The notes under the pieces were generated by a model. It had not been told where the DNA came from and did no database searches. It worked only from the letters and a program-made list of their open reading frames with translations. Below, piece by piece: positions 33,429 to 41,194 of a stretch of 64,000 nucleotides of DNA (position 1 is the stretch's first letter; each line of letters begins with the position of its first letter). The DNA is from Kitasatospora phosalacinea (GTDB taxonomy: Bacteria; Actinomycetota; Actinomycetes; Streptomycetales; Streptomycetaceae), in the NCBI RefSeq assembly GCF_030268885.1, contig NZ_BSSA01000011.1, positions 164,153-228,152 of the forward strand. The letters are read 5' to 3'. Made by a program: the position numbers and the translations under genes.

Positions 33429-34562
33429 ATGACGGTCCGTCAGGACGACGAGCGGATGCGGCGCTGGCGGTTGGTGCTCGGCGGCGACGCGGACGGCACC
33501 GGGGTGCGGCTGTCGGGGCGGGACGCGGCGATGGACGGGGCGCTGGGGGCGCTGTACCGGGAGGACGGGAAGCGGTCGGCGGGGCTGGGCGGGTCGGCGC
33601 CGAAGGTGGCGCGCTGGCTGGGGGACATCCGGGAGTACTTCCCGACCAGCGTGGTGCAGCTGATGCAGCAGGACGCGATCTCCCGCCTCGGCCTGGACCG
33701 GCTGCTGCTGGAGCCGGAGATGCTGGCCGCCGTCGAGCCGGACGTGCACCTGGTGGGGACGCTGCTGTCGCTGAAGCACGCGCTGCCGGAGACCACCCGG
33801 GAGACCGCCCGAATGGTGGTCGGCAAGGTGGTCGCGGACCTGGAGCGCCGGCTCGCGGACAAGACCCGCTCGACGGTCGGCGGCGCGCTGGACCGCAGCG
33901 CCCGGGTGAACCGCCCCCGGCACCGGGACATCGACTGGGACCGCACCATCCGGGCCAACCTGTCGAAGTACCTCCCGGAGTACCGCACCGTCGTCCCGGA
34001 GCGGCTGGTCGGCTACGCGCGGGCGCAGCGGGCGGTGAAGAAGGACGTGATCCTGTGCATCGACCAGTCCGGGTCGATGGCGCCGTCGGTGGTGCACTCG
34101 GCGGTGTTCGGCGCGGTGCTGGCCTCGATGCCGAGCCTGGACACCCGGCTGGTGGTGTTCGACACCTCGGTGGTGGACCTGACCGAGCAGCTGAGCGACC
34201 CGGTGGACGTGCTGTTCGCGACCCAGCTGGGCGGCGGCACCGACATCAACCGGGCGCTGGCGTACTGCCAGTCGAAGATCAGTCGGCCGTCCGAGACGGT
34301 CGTGGTGCTGATCAGCGACCTGTACGAGGGCGGCATCCGCAACGAGATGCTGAAGCGGGTCGCGGCGATGAAGGCCGCGGGGGTGCAGTTCATCGCGCTG
34401 CTGGCGCTGTCCGACGAGGGCGCCCCGGCGTACGACCACGCGCACGCGCAGGCGCTGGCGGAGCTGGGCGCCCCGGCGTTCGCCTGCACGCCGGACGCGT
34501 TCCCGGAGATCATGGCGGCGGCGATCGAGAAGCGTCCGCTGCCGGTGCCGGACCGGCGGTGA
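33429..34562 (+). CDS. VWA-domain protein (YehP-like)
   Basis: This 377-aa protein has a helical N-terminal half and a C-terminal von Willebrand A domain with a complete MIDAS: D212-x-S214-x-S216 in CIDQSGSM, the Thr of GGGTDINRA and the Asp of VLISDLYEG. VWA proteins pair with MoxR ATPases in metal-dependent protein assembly. E. coli YehP, in the same cluster with YehL/M/Q, is the closest type I know. There is no signal peptide, so it is cytoplasmic. An AAGGAG site precedes the ATG. It closes the MoxR-DUF5682-VWA operon. Confidence 0.9.
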   Translation: MTVRQDDERMRRWRLVLGGDADGTGVRLSGRDAAMDGALGALYREDGKRSAGLGGSAPKVARWLGDIREYFPTSVVQLMQQDAISRLGLDRLLLEPEMLAAVEPDVHLVGTLLSLKHALPETTRETARMVVGKVVADLERRLADKTRSTVGGALDRSARVNRPRHRDIDWDRTIRANLSKYLPEYRTVVPERLVGYARAQRAVKKDVILCIDQSGSMAPSVVHSAVFGAVLASMPSLDTRLVVFDTSVVDLTEQLSDPVDVLFATQLGGGTDINRALAYCQSKISRPSETVVVLISDLYEGGIRNEMLKRVAAMKAAGVQFIALLALSDEGAPAYDHAHAQALAELGAPAFACTPDAFPEIMAAAIEKRPLPVPDRR

Positions 34563-34905
34563 GCGGCGGGACCGCGGGTGGTCAAGGGGGGCGGCGGCCA
34601 CTCGTCCGGGTGAAGCGGTGGTGGGCCTCACCGTTGCACGCCCCCGCTGGTGAGGGGCGCGGACCGGGGCCGTTGTGACGGTTCTCACCAAGGCGGACCC
34701 GGTCCCGGGCGAAACAGGCCGGTCGTCCGGGGATAACCTGCCATGCGGACGTGACGCGCGTGTTGATTGACGATGCGCCCGGCAACTGCGTGGGCCGCAA
34801 GGCCGTACATCTGCGTACCCGCTCAGTGTCGACGACCCGCAGCGAAGATCCTGCCGTGGCACGCTCGTAGAGACACATTCCGCGACCACGAACAAGGACA
34901 AACAC
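34563..34905 (+). other. Intergenic region carrying the sucCD promoter
   Basis: About 340 bp without a gene. It holds a 7-bp hairpin (cctcacc/ggtgagg, 34626-34655) that may end the VWA transcript, the Crp-like dyad at 34675-34688 and a -10-like TAACCT (34735-34740). The ribosome site AAGGA lies shortly before the sucC GTG. Confidence 0.5.
34675..34688. promoter_or_regulatory. Crp-type site upstream of sucCD
   Basis: GTGA-CGGTTC-TCAC is a perfect GTGA-N6-TCAC dyad, the core recognised by CRP/FNR-family proteins, with T at the next outward base on the left. It lies 218 bp upstream of sucC and 47 bp upstream of a possible -10. Streptomycetes have a Crp protein; binding here is inferred. Confidence 0.5.
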
Positions 34906-36078
34906 GTGGACCTGTTCGAGTACCAGGCGAGGGACCTCTTCGCCAAGCACGGCGTACCCGTGCTTGACGGCGATGTCATCGAGACCGCCGCAGACGCTGC
35001 CGCCATCGCGGAGCGCTTCGGCGGCCGTGCCGTCGTCAAGGCTCAGGTGAAGGTGGGTGGCCGAGGCAAGGCCGGTGGCGTGAAGCTCGCGTCCGACCCG
35101 CAGGACGCCGTGGCCAAGGCCGAGGCCATCCTCGGCATGGACATCAAGGGCCACACCGTCCACAAGGTCATGCTGGCCCAGACCGCGGACATCAAGGAGG
35201 AGTACTACGTCTCCTTCCTGCTCGACCGCACCAACCGCACCTTCCTGGCCATGGCCAGCGTCGAGGGCGGCGTGGAGATCGAGGTCGTGGCCGAGCAGAA
35301 CCCGGACGCGCTGGCCAAGATCCCGGTCGACGCCAACGAGGGCGTGACCGCGGAGAAGGCCGCCGAGATCGTCGCCGCCGCGAAGTTCCCGGCCGAGGTC
35401 GCCGACCAGGTCGCCGACGTCCTGCAGAAGCTCTGGGTCGTCTTCGTCAAGGAGGACGCCCTCCTGGTCGAGGTCAACCCGCTGATCAAGTCCGGCGAGG
35501 GCAAGATCATCGCCCTGGACGGCAAGGTCTCCCTGGACGAGAACGCCGAGTTCCGCCAGCCCGAGCACGAGGCGCTCGAGGACAAGGCCGCCGCCAACCC
35601 GCTGGAGGCGGCGGCGAAGGCCAAGGGCCTGAACTACGTCAAGCTCGACGGCCAGGTCGGCATCATCGGCAACGGCGCGGGCCTCGTCATGAGCACCCTG
35701 GACGTCGTCGCGTACGCCGGTGAGAACCACGGCGGCGTGAAGCCGGCCAACTTCCTCGACATCGGCGGCGGCGCGTCCGCCGAGGTGATGGCGAACGGCC
35801 TGGAGATCATCCTGGGCGACACCGACGTCAAGTCGGTCTTCGTCAACGTCTTCGGCGGCATCACCGCCTGCGACGCGGTCGCCAACGGCATCGTGCAGGC
35901 CCTCGCGCTCCTGGAGAGCAAGGGCGAGGCCGTCACCAAGCCGCTGGTCGTCCGCCTGGACGGCAACAACGCGGAGCTCGGCCGCAAGATCCTGACCGAC
36001 GCCAACCACCCGCTGGTGCAGCAGGTGGACACCATGGACGGCGCCGCTGACCGCGCCGCCGAGCTGGCCAACAAGTAA
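34906..36078 (+). CDS. sucC: Succinyl-CoA synthetase (ADP-forming), beta subunit
   Basis: This 390-aa ATP-grasp protein is the nucleotide-binding subunit of succinate-CoA ligase, which converts succinyl-CoA to succinate with ATP formation in the TCA cycle. It opens with the canonical MDLFEYQARDLFAKHGVPVL. The ATP-grasp lysine segment VVKAQVKVGGRGKAGGVKLA and the late GGASAEVMANGL and NVFGGIT motifs, which contact the alpha subunit and CoA phosphate, are all present. The start is GTG with AAGGA upstream. sucD follows 17 bp later, so they form an operon that ends at a strong hairpin. Confidence 0.98.
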   Translation: MDLFEYQARDLFAKHGVPVLDGDVIETAADAAAIAERFGGRAVVKAQVKVGGRGKAGGVKLASDPQDAVAKAEAILGMDIKGHTVHKVMLAQTADIKEEYYVSFLLDRTNRTFLAMASVEGGVEIEVVAEQNPDALAKIPVDANEGVTAEKAAEIVAAAKFPAEVADQVADVLQKLWVVFVKEDALLVEVNPLIKSGEGKIIALDGKVSLDENAEFRQPEHEALEDKAAANPLEAAAKAKGLNYVKLDGQVGIIGNGAGLVMSTLDVVAYAGENHGGVKPANFLDIGGGASAEVMANGLEIILGDTDVKSVFVNVFGGITACDAVANGIVQALALLESKGEAVTKPLVVRLDGNNAELGRKILTDANHPLVQQVDTMDGAADRAAELANK

Positions 36079-36095
36079 GGAAGGGGACTCAAACA

Positions 36096-36986
36096 ATGGC
36101 TATCTTCCTTACCAAGGACAGCAAGGTCATCGTCCAGGGCATGACCGGCTCCGAGGGCATGAAGCACACCCGCCGCATGCTCGCCTCCGGCACCCAGATC
36201 GTCGGCGGCGTGAACCCGCGCAAGGCCGGCACCACCGTGGACGTGGACGGCACCGAGGTGCCCGTGTTCGGCACCGTGGTCGAGGCGATCGAGAAGACCG
36301 GTGCCGACGTCACCGTCATCTTCGTCCCGCCGGCGTTCACCAAGTCCGCCGTGGTCGAGGCGATCGACGCCGAGATCCCGCTCGCCGTGGTCATCACCGA
36401 GGGCGTGCCGGTGCACGACACCGCCTCGTTCTGGGCCCACGCCGGCGCCAAGGGCAACAAGACCCGCATCATCGGCCCGAACTGCCCCGGCCTGATCAGC
36501 CCCGGACAGTCCAACGCGGGCATCATCCCGGCCGACATCACCGGCCCGGGCAAGATCGGTCTGGTGTCGAAGTCCGGCACCCTGACCTACCAGCTGATGT
36601 ACGAGCTCCGTGACATCGGCTTCTCCTCCGCGGTGGGCATCGGTGGCGACCCGGTCATCGGCACCACCCACATCGACGCCCTCAAGGCGTTCCAGGAGGA
36701 CCCGGAGACCGAGCTCATCGTGATGATCGGCGAGATCGGCGGCGACGCCGAGGAGCGGGCCGCGGCCTACATCGCCGAGCACGTCACCAAGCCGGTCGTC
36801 GGCTACGTCGCGGGCTTCACCGCGCCCGAGGGCAAGACCATGGGCCACGCCGGCGCCATCGTCTCCGGCTCCTCCGGCACCGCCCAGGCGAAGAAGGAGG
36901 CCCTGGAGGCCGCCGGCGTCAAGGTCGGCAAGACGCCGTCCGAGACCGCCCGCCTGGCCCGCGAGCTGATCGCCGCCGCGCAGTAA
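36096..36986 (+). CDS. sucD: Succinyl-CoA synthetase, alpha subunit
   Basis: This 296-aa protein forms the catalytic alpha subunit of succinate-CoA ligase. The N-terminal Rossmann CoA-binding domain has VQGMTGSEGMKHTRRML, and the phosphohistidine is in GHAGAIVSGSSGTA near residue 249, within the ligase domain that passes phosphate between CoA-ester and nucleotide. The length equals the family norm. Its gene directly follows sucC with a GGAAGGGG ribosome site. Confidence 0.98.
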   Translation: MAIFLTKDSKVIVQGMTGSEGMKHTRRMLASGTQIVGGVNPRKAGTTVDVDGTEVPVFGTVVEAIEKTGADVTVIFVPPAFTKSAVVEAIDAEIPLAVVITEGVPVHDTASFWAHAGAKGNKTRIIGPNCPGLISPGQSNAGIIPADITGPGKIGLVSKSGTLTYQLMYELRDIGFSSAVGIGGDPVIGTTHIDALKAFQEDPETELIVMIGEIGGDAEERAAAYIAEHVTKPVVGYVAGFTAPEGKTMGHAGAIVSGSSGTAQAKKEALEAAGVKVGKTPSETARLARELIAAAQ

Positions 36987-37024
36987 CGCGCAGCGAGCAG
37001 CAGCGCGAAGCAACCGCGCAGGCA

Positions 37025-37072
37025 CGCCGCAGGCGCCGCCCACCGTTCCGACGGCGGGCGGCGCCTGCGGCG
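37025..37072 (+). terminator. Strong terminator after sucCD
   Basis: A 17-bp perfect stem (37025-37041 with 37056-37072; arms begin cgccgcaggc and end gcctgcggcg) has a 14-nt loop that itself can pair further. It lies between sucD and the convergent regulator gene and can serve both. Confidence 0.85.
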
Positions 37073-37119
37073 TTCCCGCGCCTGTGGCGTTCCCGGCGCC
37101 TTCCCGGGCCCCTCGGCGG

Positions 37120-38625
37120 TCAGAGCGGGCCGCAGCGCTCCACGACCGGGCCGCACGCGGCGGCCGCCCCGGGCGGCGGGCGGTGCTCCGGCGGCGGGGC
37201 GAGCAGCGGGCGGCGGGCCGCGAACGGGTCGGCGGGCGGCGCGGCCGACCGGCCCGGCGGGGGCGGCAGCTGCCCCGGCAGGCTCGCCAGCCGGGCCGGG
37301 ACGCCCGGCGTCGGACCGCACCACGGGGTCTGCAGACCCGGCGCACCGTACGGGGCCGCCGGACCGGCGCTGCCCGAGTCGACCCCGGTGCAGGCCGTCC
37401 CGCGCGAGGGCTCCGGGCGCACCAGGTCCGACGGGCCCACCCCCCACAGGGTCGCCACGATCGCCCCGCCCACCACGACCGTCAGCGCCGCCGCCGCGCC
37501 CGTCACCAGGCCCGTGTGCAGCCTGCTGTCCGCCACCAGCCGCGCCGTGGACGGCAGCCGCGGCCCCGGGCAGCCGTGCACCGCGGCCCGGTGCAGCAGC
37601 TCCGCCAGCCGCTCCGCGAACTCCGGGTCCTCCGGGTCCGCGCCGACCAGCGCCGGAACCTCCCGGGCCAGCGCGGCCCGCGCCGAACGCACCCGGCCCT
37701 CGGCCGCCGCCGTGCTCGACTCCACCTCCACCGCGACCCGCTCCACCGGCAGGCCCAGCGTGTCGTGCAGGACCAGCGCCCGCCGCTGCGGCCGCGACAG
37801 CCGCAGCAGCGCCTTCACCAGCGCCCGGTCGCGGTGCGTCAGCTTCTGCGGCGGCTCGGGCGGCTCCGGCGCGCCCGCCCCGTCCACCGCGATCCGCCGC
37901 CGCGGCCACCGCAGCAGGTGCGCCCGCCGCGGGCCGCCCCGGTGCCACGGCGACAGCGCCAGGTCGAACGCCTCCCCGCGCACCCGCCCCTCCGGGTCCG
38001 GGTCCGCCGCGACCTCCGCCCACCGGCGGGCCGCCGAACCCAGCGCCAGGTGCACGCAGTGCACGGCCCGGTGGCGGTGGCCGGTCAGCAGGAAGGTCTG
38101 CTGGACCAGCCGGGTGTGCACCAGGGCGGCGAACTCCGCGAAGGAGTCCGGGGCGGGATCGGGCCGGCCGGTGGCGGCGGGGGTGGTGGTCGTGCCGGGG
38201 GCGACGGGGTCGGCGGCGCTGGCGGGGCCGACGGTGCTGGCGGGGCTGACGGGTTTGACCGGGGGGAGCGGGGGACCGACGAACTCGACGGGGGTGGTCG
38301 GTGCGGGGGCGGTCGCCGCGGGGGTGGTCGGTGCGGCCGGTGCTTGCGGAGCGAGCGCGGTGAGCAGGGCGACGGCCTCCTCGCCGGTGCGGACGCCGAG
38401 CTTGCGGACCGCCCGGTTGAGGTGGTTGCGGGCGGTGCCGGGGGCGATGCCCAGGTGCCGGGCCATCGCCCGCAGGTCGTCGCCCGCGGCCAGCCGGGCC
38501 AGGGCCTGGGCCTCGCGGGGGGCGAGGCGGCGCAGCAGGAGCTCGGCGTCCTCGCGGGACCGGGACGAGGTTCCGGTGGTCGTTCCGGCGGTCCGCTCCG
38601 GTTCGGCGGTCGAGGGCGAGGTCAC
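37120..38625 (-). CDS. LuxR-type HTH fused to a sigma-factor-like region and a membrane anchor
   Basis: This 501-aa protein has an unusual domain order. Residues ~33-90 form a LuxR/GerE-type helix-turn-helix (LAPREAQALARLAAGDDLRAM then TARNHLNRAVRKLGV). A low-complexity Ala/Pro/Thr linker runs to ~185. Next come an ECF-sigma region-2-like segment (~190-225) and a region-4-like segment (~285-350, LSRPQRRALVLHDTLGLPVERVA). A single membrane helix follows at about 390-412, then a Pro-rich outside tail with several Cys. It could be a membrane-tethered transcription factor released by proteolysis. The GTG start is fixed by GGAGGAGA. It is convergent with sucD and divergent from the DUF6350 gene. 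Confidence 0.75.
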   Translation of the reverse strand: MTSPSTAEPERTAGTTTGTSSRSREDAELLLRRLAPREAQALARLAAGDDLRAMARHLGIAPGTARNHLNRAVRKLGVRTGEEAVALLTALAPQAPAAPTTPAATAPAPTTPVEFVGPPLPPVKPVSPASTVGPASAADPVAPGTTTTPAATGRPDPAPDSFAEFAALVHTRLVQQTFLLTGHRHRAVHCVHLALGSAARRWAEVAADPDPEGRVRGEAFDLALSPWHRGGPRRAHLLRWPRRRIAVDGAGAPEPPEPPQKLTHRDRALVKALLRLSRPQRRALVLHDTLGLPVERVAVEVESSTAAAEGRVRSARAALAREVPALVGADPEDPEFAERLAELLHRAAVHGCPGPRLPSTARLVADSRLHTGLVTGAAAALTVVVGGAIVATLWGVGPSDLVRPEPSRGTACTGVDSGSAGPAAPYGAPGLQTPWCGPTPGVPARLASLPGQLPPPPGRSAAPPADPFAARRPLLAPPPEHRPPPGAAAACGPVVERCGPL

Positions 38626-38733
38626 CGGTCTCCTCCGTGGCAGGTCCGTCCCGGAAAAAGGCACATGTACTGATAATCCGGGACACGGCGAAGGTTTGCG
38701 CGTTGACACCCCTCAACGGGTGGCCTTGGCAGC

Positions 38734-40014
38734 ATGAGGGCCATGACGCAGCTGATGGGCCGTCCGATCCTGGGCCTGCCGAGCGACTTGGACAGCCGCT
38801 CCACCCTCTCCGACCTGCTCACCGGCGTCCGCACCGCGTTGCTCACCCTGTCCCTGATCGCCGTCCCGGTGTTCGGCCTGTGGGTGCTCGCCCCGTACGG
38901 GGACGACACGGCGCAGGACGCGGCCCGGGCCGTCTTCGCGTGCTGGCTGCTCGGCCACGGCGCCCCCCTGGTCCGCGGCCCCGGCGCGGCTCCCCTGACC
39001 GTCGCGCCGCTGCTGCTCACCGTCGTCACCGCCGTGCTGCTCTCCCGCGCCGGACACCGCCAGGCCCGGCGCGCCCGGGGGCGCGGATGGGTGCGTTGGC
39101 GCTCCCCGCTCACGGTGTACGCCGGGTACCTGCTGGTCGCGGCCGTCGCCGTCGCCCAGTGCGCCGACCCGCAGGCGCTGCTGCGCTCCCGGGCCGTCCC
39201 CGACCTCGCCGCCGTCGCCCTGCTCGCCGCCGCCGCGCTCGGCCACGGCCTGTGGAGCGGACTCGGCCGACCCGCCGTCCTGCCCCGGCTGCCGCTGCCG
39301 CCCGCCCTCTGGCCCGACGGCGCCCCGGCCGTCCTCGGACGGGCCCTGGCCGGATGGCTGCTCTCCCTGGCCGCCGGGGGCGGCGCGGTGCTCGCCGCCG
39401 CCGTGCTGCTCGGCTCCGCCGGACAGGACGCGCAGCGGCTCGGCGGGGGCGCCGCGGACTGGCTCGGGATGCTGCTGGCCTGTCTGACATTGGTGCCCAA
39501 CGCGCTTGTCTGGTCCGCGAGTTACGCACTCGGTGCGGGCTTCGAGGTCGGCACCGCGCAGCACGCCGGGCCGCTCGGCACCCGGCTCGGCCCCGCCCCG
39601 GACTTCCCGCTGCTGGCCCTGCTCCCCGCCGACCGCGGCCCCGACTGGCACCTGCTCGCCTGCGTGGCGGCTGCCGCCGCGGCCCTCACCGCCGCCCTGC
39701 TCATCGGCCGCGCCGCCACCCGCTGGACGCCCGCCCAGACCGCCGCCACCGCCGCGGCCACCGCCCTCGCCGCCGTCCCGCCCGCCCTGCTCGTCGCCCA
39801 CCTCGCGGGCGGCGCTCTCGGCTCCGGCCGGATGTCCCGACTGGGCCCCGTCCCCTGGCAGTTCGCCCTCGCGCAGGCCGCCTGGCTGCTCGCCCTCGCC
39901 CTGCCCGGGGCGCTGCTGTGGCGCTGGTGGCTCGGCCGCCACGGCGACGGCGCGGGGCCGGTGGTCCGCGCCCGGGTGGGGGCGTACCGGCTGGTGTGCC
40001 GACTGGCCGCGTAG
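38734..40014 (+). CDS. DUF6350-family polytopic membrane protein
   Basis: This 426-aa protein has about nine to ten hydrophobic helices separated by short Arg-rich loops and no recognised catalytic motif. The family (DUF6350, as I recall) is conserved in streptomycetes immediately upstream of purN, so its separation from purN here by about 5 kb suggests an insertion. An in-frame ATG at 38743 is an alternative start. TTGACA at 38703-38708 is a consensus -35 hexamer, but a matching -10 is not clear. Function unknown. Confidence 0.8.
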   Translation: MRAMTQLMGRPILGLPSDLDSRSTLSDLLTGVRTALLTLSLIAVPVFGLWVLAPYGDDTAQDAARAVFACWLLGHGAPLVRGPGAAPLTVAPLLLTVVTAVLLSRAGHRQARRARGRGWVRWRSPLTVYAGYLLVAAVAVAQCADPQALLRSRAVPDLAAVALLAAAALGHGLWSGLGRPAVLPRLPLPPALWPDGAPAVLGRALAGWLLSLAAGGGAVLAAAVLLGSAGQDAQRLGGGAADWLGMLLACLTLVPNALVWSASYALGAGFEVGTAQHAGPLGTRLGPAPDFPLLALLPADRGPDWHLLACVAAAAAALTAALLIGRAATRWTPAQTAATAAATALAAVPPALLVAHLAGGALGSGRMSRLGPVPWQFALAQAAWLLALALPGALLWRWWLGRHGDGAGPVVRARVGAYRLVCRLAA

Positions 40015-40022
40015 CGGGAGCC

Positions 40023-40199
40023 GGCGGGATGGTGCGTTCAGGGCGGGGGTTGCTGGGTCGGCGGGATGGTGCATTCAGGGGCGGGGGAGCTGCTGGGCTG
40101 GCGGGATGGTGCGTTCAGGGCGGGGGTTGCTGGGTCGGCGGGATGGTGTATTCAGGGGCGGGGGAGCTGCTGGGCTGGCGGGATGGTGCATTCAGGGGC
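40023..40199. repeat. 77-bp tandem duplication built from five related 37/40-bp units
   Basis: The core ggcgggatggtgNNttcaggg occurs five times, at 40023, 40060, 40100, 40137 and 40177. Units alternate in length (37 and 40 bp), making a 77-bp period: 40023-40099 and 40100-40176 differ at a single base, and a fifth partial unit follows. No gene runs through it convincingly. It starts 8 bp after the stop of the DUF6350 gene. Confidence 0.9.
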
Positions 40200-40321
40200 G
40201 CGGGGAACTGCGCGCTGCGGGAGGTGGACGCCAGCAAGGTCGCGAGGTGGGCGGTGAGTTGACGTCACCTCGCGATCCTGCGGTGGGTGCGGGGTTGCTC
40301 GCGCAGTTCCCCGCGCCCCTG
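40193..40321. repeat. 22-bp inverted repeat with inner 10-bp stem
   Basis: Arms 40193-40214 and 40300-40321 are exact reverse complements (core gcgcagttccccgcgcccc on the right arm). Inside, tcgcgaggtg (40240-40249) pairs with cacctcgcga (40266-40275). Similar GCGCAGTTCCCCGCGCCCC elements recur between streptomycete genes as I remember. It lies between convergent genes, so a terminator-like role is plausible. Confidence 0.85.
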
Positions 40322-40323
40322 GC

Positions 40324-40405
40324 TGCGCCAGGTTCTGCGCAGCAGTTCTCCCGCGCCCCTGCGGTGCGCCAGGTTCTGCGCAGCAGTTCTCCTGCGTCCC
40401 TGCGG
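40324..40405. repeat. 41-bp direct repeat
   Basis: Two adjacent copies (40324-40364 and 40365-40405) differ at two positions; both contain gcgccaggttctgcgcagca. They continue the repeat-rich block and end about 30 bp before the stop codon of the ABC permease gene. Confidence 0.85.
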
Positions 40406-40435
40406 TGCGCGTTCTGGCTGCGCCAGGATCGGCGC

Positions 40436-41194
40436 TCACGCGTCCTTGCGGTGGAGGGTGCGCAGGCCCGCGAGGGTGGCGGCCAGGGTCCAGGCGGCCA
40501 TCAGGAGGAGGCCGGTGGTGTGGCCGTAGGGGGTGCCGGGGGTGTCGGCGAGGCGGAGGGCGTACTGGCCGGCGCGGTCGGGGAGGAAGCGGGCGGCGTC
40601 GCGGAGGACGGGGACGGCGGTCAGGGCGGTGGTGCCGAGGAAGACCGCGGGGGAGAGCAGGCCGAGGGCGGCGGTCTGGTTGCGCAGGACGGTGGTGAGC
40701 GCCAGGCACAGGACGAGCAGCAGCGGGTGGTAGAGCACGCCCGCGACGAGGGCCCGCACGGTCCCGGGGGCGGACAGGTCCAGGCCCACCGTGGCGGTGG
40801 TCGCGGCGAGTTGGCCGCCGACGGTGGCGAGGCCGACGGCCAGGCCCAGGCCGGTGCCGAGCAGCAGCTTGGCGCGGTAGAACCGCAGCCGGTCCGGGAC
40901 GGCGGCCAGCGAGGTGGTGAGCGTGCCGGAGGCGTACTCCTGGCCGACCAGCAGGATGCCCAGGCAGACGACCGCGACCTGGCCGAAGTTCAGCCCGTAG
41001 TACAGGCCCTCCATCGGGTCGTCGGTCAGCGAGGTGTCGCGGCGGCCGTACGCGGCCTGGACGGCCGCGGTGATGCCCGCGCTGAGCGCCACCGCGAGGA
41101 ACGGGGCCGTCCACAGCGGGCGCAGCGTGGTGAACTTCGCCCACTCGGCGCGCAGCGGGTGCGTCCGGCGGGCCCGCGGCACCGGGGTGCTCAT
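40436..41194 (-). CDS. ABC transporter permease (ABC-2 type)
   Basis: This 252-aa integral membrane protein has six predicted helices arranged as in ABC-2 type exporters: a cytoplasmic N-terminal stretch ending TLRPLW, helix 1 (~28-48), then QEYASGTLTTSLAAVPDR, the typical cytoplasmic motif between helices 2 and 3. It partners the ATPase gene upstream, whose stop codon overlaps this start (ATGA). Drug, lipid or lantibiotic export or self-protection are usual roles; the substrate is unknown. Confidence 0.88.
   Translation of the reverse strand: MSTPVPRARRTHPLRAEWAKFTTLRPLWTAPFLAVALSAGITAAVQAAYGRRDTSLTDDPMEGLYYGLNFGQVAVVCLGILLVGQEYASGTLTTSLAAVPDRLRFYRAKLLLGTGLGLAVGLATVGGQLAATTATVGLDLSAPGTVRALVAGVLYHPLLLVLCLALTTVLRNQTAALGLLSPAVFLGTTALTAVPVLRDAARFLPDRAGQYALRLADTPGTPYGHTTGLLLMAAWTLAATLAGLRTLHRKDA

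Noticed and set aside
40023..40199. CRISPR-like repeats
   Set aside because: Units are contiguous with no unique spacers, alternate in length, and lack cas genes nearby.
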